DNA from: Fischerella thermalis PCC 7521
Lineage (GTDB): Bacteria > Cyanobacteriota > Cyanobacteriia > Cyanobacteriales > Nostocaceae
Reading direction: 5' to 3'
DNA length: 64,000 bases
Assembly: GCF_000317225.1 (NCBI RefSeq)
Contig: NZ_AJLL01000033.1
Location: 124,001-188,000 of the forward strand
Shown piece by piece: positions 27,705-36,589 of the stretch. How positions within the stretch are numbered: the first letter of the stretch is position 1; each line of letters begins with the position of its first letter. The notes beneath the pieces were generated by a model. The model searched no databases. It was not told where the DNA came from and worked only from the letters and a program-made list of their open reading frames with translations. The position numbers were made by a program, and so were the translations under genes.

Positions 27705-28178
27705 CTATGAAAGATACTTATCAACGATTTCATCAGCAAAACGGCTAAAAGCTGGTATACGTTGAGATTTGCCTCGGATGGTGACAATTATTAACCACAA
27801 ACTGATCAAAAAGTAACCAGAGGTGAGAAAACTATTAAGTATCAGTAGGCGCACTGACAAAAAATCTAAATTTGCTGCCCCAGTTGCTAAAAAAAGATAA
27901 CCTAACAACCAGGAAATAGCCAGCGTAATTGATATACGACTGATAGCAAGTTGTTCCCTGCTACCCTGGCGGCGATAAAGAGTCCACAGAGATGGGAAAA
28001 AACCGATAATGGGTAGAAGATACCAAACTAGGTATACAGAAGAAGACGCAGAGGGTGAGGGGGGCGCTGACGTGGAGAAATTGTTAATAATATCTCCGTA
28101 TCTGTGTGTCCCCTTGTCCCCCGTGTCCCCTTGTCCCTTTGCCCCTGGGTTCCTGTACTTTGATTCAAAATTATCCAT
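27705..28178 (-). CDS. Small membrane protein, three predicted membrane segments
   Basis: 157 aa from ATG at 28178; the frame is open further upstream but would overlap the divergent permease gene. No family recognised. The N-terminal 50 residues are low complexity (NPGAKGQGDTGDKGTHRYGD) and correspond to a CCCCTTGTC-type short repeat tract on the + strand (28109-28150), so the repeat seems to be read as protein. Membrane segments: YLVWYLLPIIGFFPSLWTLY, ISITLAISWLLGYLFLATGA, and a third ending SLWLIIVTI. The C-terminus RFADEIVDKYLS is charged. Confidence 0.6.
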   Translation of the reverse strand: MDNFESKYRNPGAKGQGDTGDKGTHRYGDIINNFSTSAPPSPSASSSVYLVWYLLPIIGFFPSLWTLYRRQGSREQLAISRISITLAISWLLGYLFLATGAANLDFLSVRLLILNSFLTSGYFLISLWLIIVTIRGKSQRIPAFSRFADEIVDKYLS

Positions 28179-28264
28179 TTTGGTTGAGTGTAATCCTAAA
28201 TTAGAGGGATGAATGATATTGATGTAGTTAGAGATAATAATCTTTAAATAAGGATCATAATTTT

Positions 28265-29494
28265 GTGTTATCCCGCAATCGGCAGATGCAGACACGCAAG
28301 CTCTTAAACTGGTGGCAAGCACTCACACCATTGGCACGATTTGGTGCGATCGCTTTATTTGCTCCGCTTCTGGTGCTGAATGGCTGGGCGCTTTCAGTCA
28401 TTTTCCATTACTTTCACTCGCTGATTGTTATCTTGGTGGGAGCCTCCGTACTAGCGTTTCTGCTCAATTATCCTGTAAGTTGGATGGAACGTCATGGTGC
28501 TAGGCGAGAGCAAGTAGCCATTTTGGTGTTTTTACTGGCTTTGTCGATTTTATTAGCATTAGGTTTGACTCTTGTTCCACTAGCTCTAACTCAAGCCCAA
28601 CAATTGGTGGCGCGTTTACCGGAGTTAATTGACTCTGGACGCTCCCAGTTGATGATTTTGAACGAAAAAGCCGAAAGTATGGGCTTACCCATTAACCTTG
28701 ATGCTTTACTAGTGCAAATCAATGATCGTGTCAAGGGACAATTACAGGCGATCGCTGGACAAGTTTTAAATCTGGCGGTTGTCACCTTCACCAGTCTGCT
28801 GGATTTTCTGCTGACAATGGTTTTGACTTTTTATCTATTGCAGCATGGGGATGAACTTTGGCAAAGTTTAGTTAGCTGGCTACCCAGCAAATTTCGTGAG
28901 GCTTTTTCTCAAACTGTACGTCTGAGCTTTCAAAATTTCTTTATTACTCAGCTAATTTTATCTACCTGTATGGCTTCAGCCCTAATTCCAACTTTTTTAT
29001 GGCTGAAAGTACCATTTGGTTTGCTATTTGGCTTAAGTATTGGGATTATGGCTCTTGTTCCCTACGGTGGTTCTGTGGGTATTGCCTTAACTACTTTGTT
29101 GGTATCGCTACAAGATGTCTGGATGGGAGCAAGAGTGTTGATTGCAGCAGTTATAGTGCAACAAATTCTGGAAAACTTGATTGGTCCAAGAATTTTGGGT
29201 AGTTTCACAGGGTTAAATCCTGTTTGGGCGTTAATTTCGGTTTTAACAGGAGCAAGAATAGGTGGTTTGTTGGGTGTAATTTTAGCAGTACCTACTGCCG
29301 TTGTCATTAAGACAGCTTTAAGTGCTTTGCGTCCTGATGTTGCATCTGGTCATAGCGAGACGGGAGATGTCACCACTCACAGTCCTGATCAAGGGGAAGA
29401 AGCTTGTCGGAAACAAATAGGTGAAACAGCAAATGTGCGATCGCGAGAAGTAGGCGCACCTGTGACACCAGAAGCATCTCCTCCGACTGCTTAG
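28265..29494 (+). CDS. AI-2E family (PerM-like) membrane permease
   Basis: 409 aa from GTG at 28265 with AAGGA ten bases upstream; ATG at 28286 lacks such a site. About seven to eight membrane segments, with the family blocks LNYPVSWMERHGARREQVAI, LIGPRILGSFTGLNPVWALI and RIGGLLGVILAVPTAVVIKT. The C-terminal about 60 residues are polar and variable. Family members include TqsA (AI-2 exporter) and Na+/H+ antiporters; the substrate here is unknown. Confidence 0.9.
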   Translation: MLSRNRQMQTRKLLNWWQALTPLARFGAIALFAPLLVLNGWALSVIFHYFHSLIVILVGASVLAFLLNYPVSWMERHGARREQVAILVFLLALSILLALGLTLVPLALTQAQQLVARLPELIDSGRSQLMILNEKAESMGLPINLDALLVQINDRVKGQLQAIAGQVLNLAVVTFTSLLDFLLTMVLTFYLLQHGDELWQSLVSWLPSKFREAFSQTVRLSFQNFFITQLILSTCMASALIPTFLWLKVPFGLLFGLSIGIMALVPYGGSVGIALTTLLVSLQDVWMGARVLIAAVIVQQILENLIGPRILGSFTGLNPVWALISVLTGARIGGLLGVILAVPTAVVIKTALSALRPDVASGHSETGDVTTHSPDQGEEACRKQIGETANVRSREVGAPVTPEASPPTA

Positions 29495-29527
29495 TCTAAG
29501 GTTAGTTGTTAGTTGTTGGTTGTGAAA

Positions 29528-30844
29528 TTAAGGGTCTAAAATTGCACCCATAAATAAAATGCTTCCAGTTTGGTTGTCGCGAATTGCACAGAAAAATGGA
29601 CGATCAACAGTCATTTGGAATGGTTGTTGATTAACTGTTGCAGATACTGCGGTAACACCTACAGAAGTAGTTGCAGCAGCTTCTGTTCCTTCTTCGTTGA
29701 CTTCCACAAAAGTTTTATGCTTCACTTCGCTAATTTGAAAGTTTTGTCCCATCTGAGAAAAATCAGCTTGGTTGGTAAAAGCCTCACCTATACCTAATGC
29801 TTCTAAAGCAGTGTTAAGTGTTATTTCATAGTCCATTTTGAAACGGGGTAGGCGAATCAAACCCTCTCGTAGGCTAAACTGGGATATCCATTTTTCCCAG
29901 TTCTCAGCATTGAGATTTTCATAAAAAGATTTCAAATTAGAATTCTTTTTGGGCAAAAAGACATAAAAACTGAACTTACCATCCTTACCATAAGGCAGAC
30001 TCGCGGCTTGAAATTGTTCGTTTTCGTAGTATTTATATTTACCTTTTTGTGACATCATGGGATGTTGTTTCTGAGTACCAGATGTCAGATAAAAAGGCTG
30101 TTGCACAGTTTGCTGTTTGTCAAATTCGTTTGTCCATTTGCCTTTAAAATAAATGGCATTAAGCAGAAATAATACTTGGTCTGGTTCTATTCTTTCAATA
30201 ATCTTATTAATTCTGCCACGAGTACTTTCGCTTACCCAGTTATTAATCTTGCTAACAGAATTTGGATCTTGAAAGTTTAAATTCGTTACCTTTGCTTGAT
30301 AGAAATCCTGATTTTTTTTAATAAAATCGGCATTAAATTTAACTTCTTGATTTGCCCAAAGTGAGTTAGCAATATTCAATTGAATTTCTGGATCTGAATT
30401 CTCTAAAAGCTGTTTTAATGCTGCATTAGAGGAATTAATTTCCTGTAAACTTAACCCTTGTAATTCCAGTGCCTTGGCCATTGCTCGCTGAGTGCTACCA
30501 TTAGCACCGTTGTAGGTCATATCTAAAGCGATCGCTACACTAGCAGGTGAAATAAATACATTTTTATTGTTCTCTTGTTTGAGAACTTCTTCAAAAAGTT
30601 TGAAGCCAAATTTGGTGTTAGCTAGAATAAGTTTAGTATCAGGCAAGACAGATTTTTGAGCAAGAGATTCTGAGCGAGGTACACTGGATTGGGCATAAAC
30701 TTTTGTATTACCTTCTACTTGGGTACATCCGATCACACCCATTAAAACCACACTAGCAGCTGCCAGAGCGTAGCGCCTTCCTAAACGCACGGCATAACGT
30801 CTTTGTAGAAATTTTTCCCAAGAACTACCAAATTTCTGCTTCAT
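29528..30844 (-). CDS. Serpin (serine protease inhibitor), predicted lipoprotein
   Basis: 438 aa. The N-terminus has a basic region, a hydrophobic stretch and a lipobox ending VLMGVIGC, so it is likely a lipid-anchored envelope protein. The serpin fold follows: FISPASVAIALDMTYNGANG, IANSLWANQEVKFNADF, LLNAIYFKGKWTNEFDKQQT, and the signature near the end, TVDRPFFCAIRDNQTGSILF. The hinge EEGTEAAATT is of the inhibitory type with small residues. Counting 17 residues from its first Glu predicts a Val-Ser scissile bond (P1 Val), which suggests inhibition of elastase- or subtilisin-like proteases. Upstream on the same strand is a subtilase (31003-32598), 158 bp away, a possible target or partner. 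Confidence 0.93.
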   Translation of the reverse strand: MKQKFGSSWEKFLQRRYAVRLGRRYALAAASVVLMGVIGCTQVEGNTKVYAQSSVPRSESLAQKSVLPDTKLILANTKFGFKLFEEVLKQENNKNVFISPASVAIALDMTYNGANGSTQRAMAKALELQGLSLQEINSSNAALKQLLENSDPEIQLNIANSLWANQEVKFNADFIKKNQDFYQAKVTNLNFQDPNSVSKINNWVSESTRGRINKIIERIEPDQVLFLLNAIYFKGKWTNEFDKQQTVQQPFYLTSGTQKQHPMMSQKGKYKYYENEQFQAASLPYGKDGKFSFYVFLPKKNSNLKSFYENLNAENWEKWISQFSLREGLIRLPRFKMDYEITLNTALEALGIGEAFTNQADFSQMGQNFQISEVKHKTFVEVNEEGTEAAATTSVGVTAVSATVNQQPFQMTVDRPFFCAIRDNQTGSILFMGAILDP

Positions 30845-31002
30845 GTTATCACACCAAAAGGCAGAGTCTATCTATCGACTATGACATTTCAGATGACACA
30901 GCCATTTGGTGGTTACAGTTTTGGCAACCATTTTATCGGGGATGGGGAGATGGGGTGATGGGGAGAGATATTTATCCGTGTCTCCCTTCTGCTTCCCGAT
31001 CC

Positions 31003-32598
31003 CTAGTCCCTATTTGCCCGAGTCCACCAAGCCAAGGCATAAAGTTGAGTGGCTTCGTTGAGTTGGTTTTGAAACTGGACACGGATTTTATATTTACCAG
31101 TGGTAGGGACAGGACAAAAAATGTGTTCTACACTATCAACTTCGCTAATGGAGGCGCAAACAGTTCCTGTGTCTGGACTTTTTTCATCGGCTTTAACTAG
31201 ATAGATATCAAGGTTGTTTAAACCGCGATCGCGAAAATCTTCCCCTGGATCAAATTGACCATTTTTATTTTTATCGTTGAGTTCTACTAACCTGTCCCAA
31301 GCCAAGGTTATGGAGACAAAACTGTTCTGCTGTAGTGGTTTAGCTAAAACATATTCCACAGATGAGCCAGCGTTGATAGTATTATAATTCCAACCAATTG
31401 CAGGTACAGATTGTGATGGTTGCCATTGACCTGCACTAAATTGTTCGTAAGCCCGGTAAGCATTGAGATGACCTGTTCCCATTTGAGGATCTAAAGGTTT
31501 TTTGGGATTTTTATAGGTTTCAGAAGCTAGCCAGTCTTGATTCTGTTTATTTATGAGTGTTCTAGTCATTCCTAGCCGCAAACCATCGCCCATGTCTTGA
31601 ATTTTTTCGGCTGAGTTTAATAAGACAGCTTTCATGACTTCATGTTGACGAGAAGCAAGACTCCAATTAGGTTGTTTTTTCCGTAATTGTCTGTCACCAA
31701 ATTCTTGTAATAGAGCAACTGTAGCTGTGACGTGGGGTGCTGCAAAACTTGTGCCTGTGACTTTGTTGATTTTGCCATCAGGATTAAGCATAGGAATATT
31801 ACTACCAGGAGCAACTATACCAATCGTTCCACGTGGGCCAAGATTAATTTCCTTGCCAGATAGACGCTGAGTCATTGCCTCAGATGTAGCTACTAAATTA
31901 GAAACATCTACTTTATTAAAAATTCCTCCCCGACGAGAGGAAAAAGCCACGTTAACTCCATTAAAATTATCGGTAGGGATGGGAATTCCTCCTTTACCCT
32001 GGTTGCCAGCAATCACATACAAAACGTTGTGAGCGCGAGCCGACCAGTCAATACATTGGGTTAGTAAGGCGTTACCATCCAAAACAGCATCCGGTCGCGG
32101 ATCGCGGTTTAGAGGTTCGCCAAAGCTAAAGTTAATGGCGCGAACATCACCACTGTTCTGTAAGGCTATGTGCTGTGCAGACAAGCATTCTTCTGGCTGA
32201 CCCATTTTAGTAGAACCCACAGCAGATGAATACAAGCGCGCTCCTGGAGCTACTCCTGGAAAAGCTTTATCTGTACTAATCATGACACCAGCAACATTGT
32301 AGGCGTGAGAATCAACACCACTATTTGACTTAGCAGGACTATTGCGTAAAAAGACACCTGCTATATTTACAGAGCGATTTTTAGAAACCGCTTTGTCTAC
32401 ACCAAATTTACCAGGACGCCCAATTTCCACCTGACCAATGGCAATCTTGCGACCTATGAGATTATACGGAAGCTTATGTAACTTAAGAGCATCAATGCCG
32501 TTAGTACTAAGGGTATTTTCCAAAGCTAACACCGGCACACTCAGACAGGTAACACTTAAGCCCCAAATTATCCAGCTAATTTTTTTTACCATACTCAT
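31003..32598 (-). CDS. Secreted subtilisin-like (S8) serine protease
   Basis: 531 aa with signal peptide (MSMVKKISWIIWGLSVTCLS, cleavage near VLALE). Catalytic Ser is in VTGTSFAAPHVTATVALL, the oxyanion Asn in YVIAGNQGKGG, and His in SGVDSHAYNVAGVMIS. The usual DTG Asp motif is not obvious: the equivalent strand reads KIAIGQVEIGRPGKFGVD, with Glu where Asp is expected. A C-terminal beta domain contains an EF-hand-like Ca loop (DKNKNGQFDPGED). Exported to the periplasm or outside. The neighbouring serpin could protect the cell from this enzyme. Confidence 0.87.
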   Translation of the reverse strand: MSMVKKISWIIWGLSVTCLSVPVLALENTLSTNGIDALKLHKLPYNLIGRKIAIGQVEIGRPGKFGVDKAVSKNRSVNIAGVFLRNSPAKSNSGVDSHAYNVAGVMISTDKAFPGVAPGARLYSSAVGSTKMGQPEECLSAQHIALQNSGDVRAINFSFGEPLNRDPRPDAVLDGNALLTQCIDWSARAHNVLYVIAGNQGKGGIPIPTDNFNGVNVAFSSRRGGIFNKVDVSNLVATSEAMTQRLSGKEINLGPRGTIGIVAPGSNIPMLNPDGKINKVTGTSFAAPHVTATVALLQEFGDRQLRKKQPNWSLASRQHEVMKAVLLNSAEKIQDMGDGLRLGMTRTLINKQNQDWLASETYKNPKKPLDPQMGTGHLNAYRAYEQFSAGQWQPSQSVPAIGWNYNTINAGSSVEYVLAKPLQQNSFVSITLAWDRLVELNDKNKNGQFDPGEDFRDRGLNNLDIYLVKADEKSPDTGTVCASISEVDSVEHIFCPVPTTGKYKIRVQFQNQLNEATQLYALAWWTRANRD

Positions 32599-32604
32599 TT
32601 GTCA

Positions 32605-32642
32605 TTGGTGGTTGGTTGTTGGTGGTTGGTTGTTGGTGGTTG
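32605..32642. repeat. Tandem repeat TTGGTGGTTGGTTG x 2.7
   Basis: Two exact 14-base copies and a partial third, lying immediately upstream of the protease start (32598). It is of the short-tandem-repeat type common in heterocystous cyanobacteria. Confidence 0.9.
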
Positions 32643-32746
32643 AATATTAACTATCCCCTTTCCCCTATCCCCTTTTCCCCTTGTGAGCCTTTGCTCAAGT
32701 TTTGTTACAATGTTTACAGAAAAGGACGCTTAAATATCCACTAGCC

Positions 32747-33454
32747 ATGACCAAAACGCTATCTAACAAGCCGATTGTAATTGCTCCATCTATCCTATCA
32801 GCCGATTTTAGTCGCCTGGGAGAGGAAGTACGCGCCGTAGACGAGGCGGGGGCAGATTGGATTCATGTTGATGTAATGGATGGTCGCTTTGTACCTAATA
32901 TTACGATAGGTCCTTTGGTAGTGGAGGCGATTCGTCCGGTGACGAAAAAACCACTGGATGTCCACTTGATGATTGTGGAACCAGAAAAATATGTTGCAGA
33001 TTTTGCCAAAGCTGGGGCAGACATTATATCTGTACATTGTGAACATAATGCGTCGCCACACTTACATCGTACTCTCTGCCAAATTAAAGAACTTGGCAAG
33101 CAAGCTGGTGTCGTACTTAACCCATCTACACCTTTGGATTTGATTGAGTATGTGCTAGAAGTTTGCGATTTAGTGTTGCTAATGAGTGTCAACCCTGGCT
33201 TTGGTGGTCAAAGCTTTATTCCAGCGGTAGTTCCCAAAATCCGCAAACTGCGTCAGATGTGTGATGAACGTGGTCTTGACCCTTGGATTGAAGTAGATGG
33301 CGGGCTGAAGGCCAATAATACTTGGCAAGTTTTAGAAGCCGGAGCTAATGCAATTGTAGCTGGTTCGGCTGTGTTTAACGCTAAGGATTATGGCGAGGCG
33401 ATCGCAGCTGTTCGTAACAGCAAGCGTCCTACACCAGAACTAGCACAAGTCTAA
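32747..33454 (+). CDS. rpe: Ribulose-phosphate 3-epimerase
   Basis: 235 aa from ATG at 32747; the upstream open frame (to 32702) adds residues not found in the family. TIM-barrel motifs: [59 protein letters not shown] and [10 protein letters not shown]. The metal and acid residues of the active site are all visible. It interconverts ribulose-5-P and xylulose-5-P in the Calvin cycle and pentose-phosphate pathway. Confidence 0.97.
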   Translation: MTKTLSNKPIVIAPSILSADFSRLGEEVRAVDEAGADWIHVDVMDGRFVPNITIGPLVVEAIRPVTKKPLDVHLMIVEPEKYVADFAKAGADIISVHCEHNASPHLHRTLCQIKELGKQAGVVLNPSTPLDLIEYVLEVCDLVLLMSVNPGFGGQSFIPAVVPKIRKLRQMCDERGLDPWIEVDGGLKANNTWQVLEAGANAIVAGSAVFNAKDYGEAIAAVRNSKRPTPELAQV

Positions 33455-33507
33455 GTCTTTAATTCTTAGTAAATATAAGCACGCTTGGTGTTGACTACAA
33501 ACTAAAT

Positions 33508-33541
33508 AAAAAAGGGCGACGGAAAAGCGATCGCCTTTTTT
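33508..33541 (+). terminator. Rho-independent-type terminator after rpe
   Basis: AAAAAAGGGCGA, an 11-base loop, then TCGCCTTTTTT. The A and T tracts make it usable in both directions. It lies 53 bp past the rpe stop. Confidence 0.85.
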
Positions 33542-33651
33542 ATTTATTAGACCTCTTGCAAGAAGTCTATTCGTAGTGAGTTGTTAGTTAGGAATCAATG
33601 AATAGCCAACTGCAATTAATAGAACTTGGTAACTGAAAACTGATAACTGAA

Positions 33652-34668
33652 TTACTCAACTTCCTTGGCTGTCACTATCTCTCGTACTCGATAGATAGGA
33701 CGTCCTTGGGATTCATGGTAAGTACGCATCAATAACTCTGCTAACAAACCAAAGCAAAATAACTGTACCCCTGTCACTAACAGAAGAACAGCCAAAATTA
33801 ATAAAGGGCGATCGCCAATATCTTGACCCAAAGCTAATTTTACCCAAGTCAAATAAATGCCGATCGCACCTCCCGAAAGCATAGAAATCAAGCCCCATAG
33901 CCCAAAAACATGCATTGGGCGAGTCAGGAACTTTTTCATAAAAGCGATCGTTAATAAATCCATTACCACCCGAAAAGTCCGCGACAAACCGTACTTACTC
34001 CGCCCAAAGCGGCGTGCATGGTGACGTACGGGCATTTCGGTAATTCTTGCCCCTTCGATATATGCCAAGGCTGGTAAAAATCGATGCAGTTCACCGTAGA
34101 GGTTCATATCTGCTACCAATTCCGCACGATAGGCTTTTAATGAACAGCCGTAATCATGTATGTCTACGCTAGTTATCCGTCGAATTAACCAGTTGGCAAT
34201 TTTAGAGGGCAATAACCTTGTCAAAGCTGCATCTTGGCGATTTAGCCGCCAACCACTCACTAAATCGTAGCCTTCCTCCAACTTTGCCAACAACATTGGT
34301 ATATCCGCTGGGTCATTTTGCAGATCGGCATCTAAAGTTACAACTGCTTTGCCACGTGCATAATAAAATCCAGCTGCCATTGCCGCAGTTTGACCGTAGT
34401 TACGCCGCAGAATTACTGCTTTTAAATCATTACGGTTTTGTGCTTGTTCTTTGAGCAACTGCGCGGAACCATCCGTAGAACCATCATCGACACAGATAAT
34501 TTCATAACTAAGATTACTAGCGTTTAGGGTAGAAGCGATCGCCTCTAGTAAATGAGGCAAACTTTCCACTTCATCACGTACAGGAACCACCACTGAAACA
34601 CTGGGAACTGGTGAGGAAATCACCTCATATTGTCCAGCTAACCCATTAGAAACTAATCCACTCCTCAT
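33652..34668 (-). CDS. Family 2 glycosyltransferase, polyprenyl-phosphate (DPM1/GtrB-like)
   Basis: 338 aa. GT-A domain: VSVVVPVRDEVESLPHLLEA, DDGSTDGSAQLL, LDADLQNDPADIPMLLAKLE and the QxxRW-like region after LVSGWRLNRQDAALTRLLP. Two C-terminal membrane segments (about 245-270 and 280-305) place it at the cytoplasmic membrane, as in enzymes that make undecaprenyl-phosphate sugars for envelope glycosylation. The start ATGA overlaps the stop of the NlpC/P60 gene by four bases, so the two are translationally coupled. Confidence 0.9.
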   Translation of the reverse strand: MRSGLVSNGLAGQYEVISSPVPSVSVVVPVRDEVESLPHLLEAIASTLNASNLSYEIICVDDGSTDGSAQLLKEQAQNRNDLKAVILRRNYGQTAAMAAGFYYARGKAVVTLDADLQNDPADIPMLLAKLEEGYDLVSGWRLNRQDAALTRLLPSKIANWLIRRITSVDIHDYGCSLKAYRAELVADMNLYGELHRFLPALAYIEGARITEMPVRHHARRFGRSKYGLSRTFRVVMDLLTIAFMKKFLTRPMHVFGLWGLISMLSGGAIGIYLTWVKLALGQDIGDRPLLILAVLLLVTGVQLFCFGLLAELLMRTYHESQGRPIYRVREIVTAKEVE

Positions 34669-35390
34669 ATTTTTTCTTTCAATCCTCTATGACTCTGCGG
34701 TTCATAACTCTTCACCACTCTGCCAGCACCGCGTAGTTGCTGATAGTATGACCGACTCACCTCATCACCTTGTTCCGAGAGAATGTCAATCCCAATACCA
34801 TTACGTCCTTTATCTTTACCAGAACTATGGATATAAAAACTATCTCCTAAATAGAGTCCCACATGAGTGGCTTTTTGGGGAGACCCAAAGAATACTAAAT
34901 CACCTGGTTGCAGCAGTACTAGGGCAATTGGTTGGGTAAAGCCTTCCTGTTGATACGCATCTCTAGGTAAGCAAATACCCACTGAACGAAATGCTGCCTG
35001 CATTAAGCCTGAACAGTCATAATTTGGCCCAACTGTACCACCCCAGAGATAATAATTAGGTTGTTGCATCGCTTTATGAGTAAAAGCAATCACTTCTGGT
35101 AGCAATTTTTTAATTTCTGATTCGGAAAATGATTTAGCCTGATAAGGTACAGTAGCTGTCTGTAAAAAAACCAAATCTGCAACCGACAACCAACCTGGAT
35201 AGTCATCCTCACACAAACACACCTCTACTGCCACATCCTGATAATTTGATGTTAACCACAAATGTCGCCCGGCTTGGGCTTGGGTAGCCAAGCGTGTACA
35301 TTCTGGAGAATCATATATGTTCAGGTCAGTTAGACACTCGTACTCACCTGATTCTAAATTTTCGATTTGGGATTTGAGATTTAGGGACAT
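34665..35390 (-). CDS. NlpC/P60 (C40) peptidoglycan endopeptidase with SH3-like domain
   Basis: 241 aa from ATG at 35390 (MSLNLKSQIENL). N-terminal bacterial SH3-like part (about 15-75: YECLTDLNIYDSPECTRL), then the NlpC/P60 domain: Cys in GPNYDCSGLMQAAFRSVG, His in KATHVGLYLGD and a second His in FYIHSSGKDKG. Related Nostoc and Anabaena proteins of this architecture are gamma-D-glutamyl-L-diamino acid endopeptidases that recycle peptidoglycan stem peptides. No signal peptide is seen, in line with a cytoplasmic recycling role. It is divergent from a serine hydrolase with start codons only 15 bp apart. Confidence 0.9.
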   Translation of the reverse strand: MSLNLKSQIENLESGEYECLTDLNIYDSPECTRLATQAQAGRHLWLTSNYQDVAVEVCLCEDDYPGWLSVADLVFLQTATVPYQAKSFSESEIKKLLPEVIAFTHKAMQQPNYYLWGGTVGPNYDCSGLMQAAFRSVGICLPRDAYQQEGFTQPIALVLLQPGDLVFFGSPQKATHVGLYLGDSFYIHSSGKDKGRNGIGIDILSEQGDEVSRSYYQQLRGAGRVVKSYEPQSHRGLKEKI

Positions 35391-35405
35391 TCTGCAAACA
35401 CAACA

Positions 35406-36347
35406 ATGACTTTTTTCAATCAAGAAGAACAACTGGAAAAACTAGGTAATGGCATTTTAGAAGCAACTTGGGCAGAATTTCCGACCTTAGCCCCTAACCA
35501 AATTGCTTTGACTTGGATTGTCTACGATCCACCTGTGTTGGTAAATACTGGTGGTGCTTTGACGCCAGATGCTTTTTGGAACCATCCAGTTCGTGGTTTT
35601 ACTTATCGAGGTTCAGAGCGAATTTACCCAGCCAGTGTGGTGAAGCTATTTTACTTGGTAGCAGTCCAGGAATGGCTAGAAAAAGGTATGGTTCAGACCT
35701 CTGGTGAGTTGGAAAGAGCCATGGGTGATATGATTATCGATTCTAGTAATGATGCTACTAGCTTAATAGTAGATATACTGACAGGAACTACATCCGGACC
35801 AGAATTGCCACCAGGACCATTTGAGACGTGGAAGCAACAGCGCCATATTGTTAACCGCTACTATCAATCCTTGGGATGGCCGGAAATGGAAAGTATTAAC
35901 GTCTGCCAAAAGACCTGGTGTGATGGACCTTACGGACGGGAACGGGCATTTTATGGACAATTGCTAGAAAATCGCAATATGTTGACAACTAATGCTACCG
36001 CCAGGCTGTTACATAGTATTGTTGGTGGTGTAGCAGTATCTAGTGTGCGATCGCAAGCGATGATGAGTATACTCAAACGTAGTCTCAAGGCTGATGAATT
36101 GCCGCAAGATGTAGAGGAAGACCAAATTACAGGCTTTTTAGGTGCAGGTCTTCCCCAAACAGCACAAATTTGGTCAAAGGCGGGTTGGACTAGCCAAGTC
36201 CGACATGATGCTGCGTATATAGAAATACCCAATCTTCGCCCTTATCTTGTAGTTGTATTTACTGAAGGCAAAATGCACGCCAAAAATCGTAATCTGTTGC
36301 CTTTTGTTTCTCAGCGTATCGCCGAAGCAGTTGCCAGTTTAAATTAG
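35406..36347 (+). CDS. Class A beta-lactamase-like serine hydrolase, soluble
   Basis: 313 aa. SxxK is in YPASVVKLFYLVAV, the SDN-like motif in IDSSNDATSLIVD, and a KTG-like KAGWTS follows near residue 260. No signal peptide or membrane anchor. It shares the core PASVVKLF and FETWKQQRHIVNRYYQSLGW pattern with the partial gene at 1-1111 and is its paralogue. Together with the divergent NlpC/P60 gene it suggests muropeptide or amino-acid-ester hydrolysis in the cytoplasm; the substrate is not known. Confidence 0.85.
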   Translation: MTFFNQEEQLEKLGNGILEATWAEFPTLAPNQIALTWIVYDPPVLVNTGGALTPDAFWNHPVRGFTYRGSERIYPASVVKLFYLVAVQEWLEKGMVQTSGELERAMGDMIIDSSNDATSLIVDILTGTTSGPELPPGPFETWKQQRHIVNRYYQSLGWPEMESINVCQKTWCDGPYGRERAFYGQLLENRNMLTTNATARLLHSIVGGVAVSSVRSQAMMSILKRSLKADELPQDVEEDQITGFLGAGLPQTAQIWSKAGWTSQVRHDAAYIEIPNLRPYLVVVFTEGKMHAKNRNLLPFVSQRIAEAVASLN

Positions 36348-36589
36348 AAGATGGAGGCGGAGAAAGAGAGACGCGGAGCGTATTCTCAAATCGAAGCATC
36401 TGCTGCTGGTCCCCGCGTCGCCCATCTCTTCTCTCTGCGCGTCCTCTGCAAAAATTAAGTAGTGACTAATGATGTATCCAAGAATATACTTAAGATAAAG
36501 TGTTTTTTATATAAAAACTTATTTTTTACATAGCATAAATCCTTATCTCTAACTTCTTACTAGTCATTATTCGCAAATTTTAAAGATAT

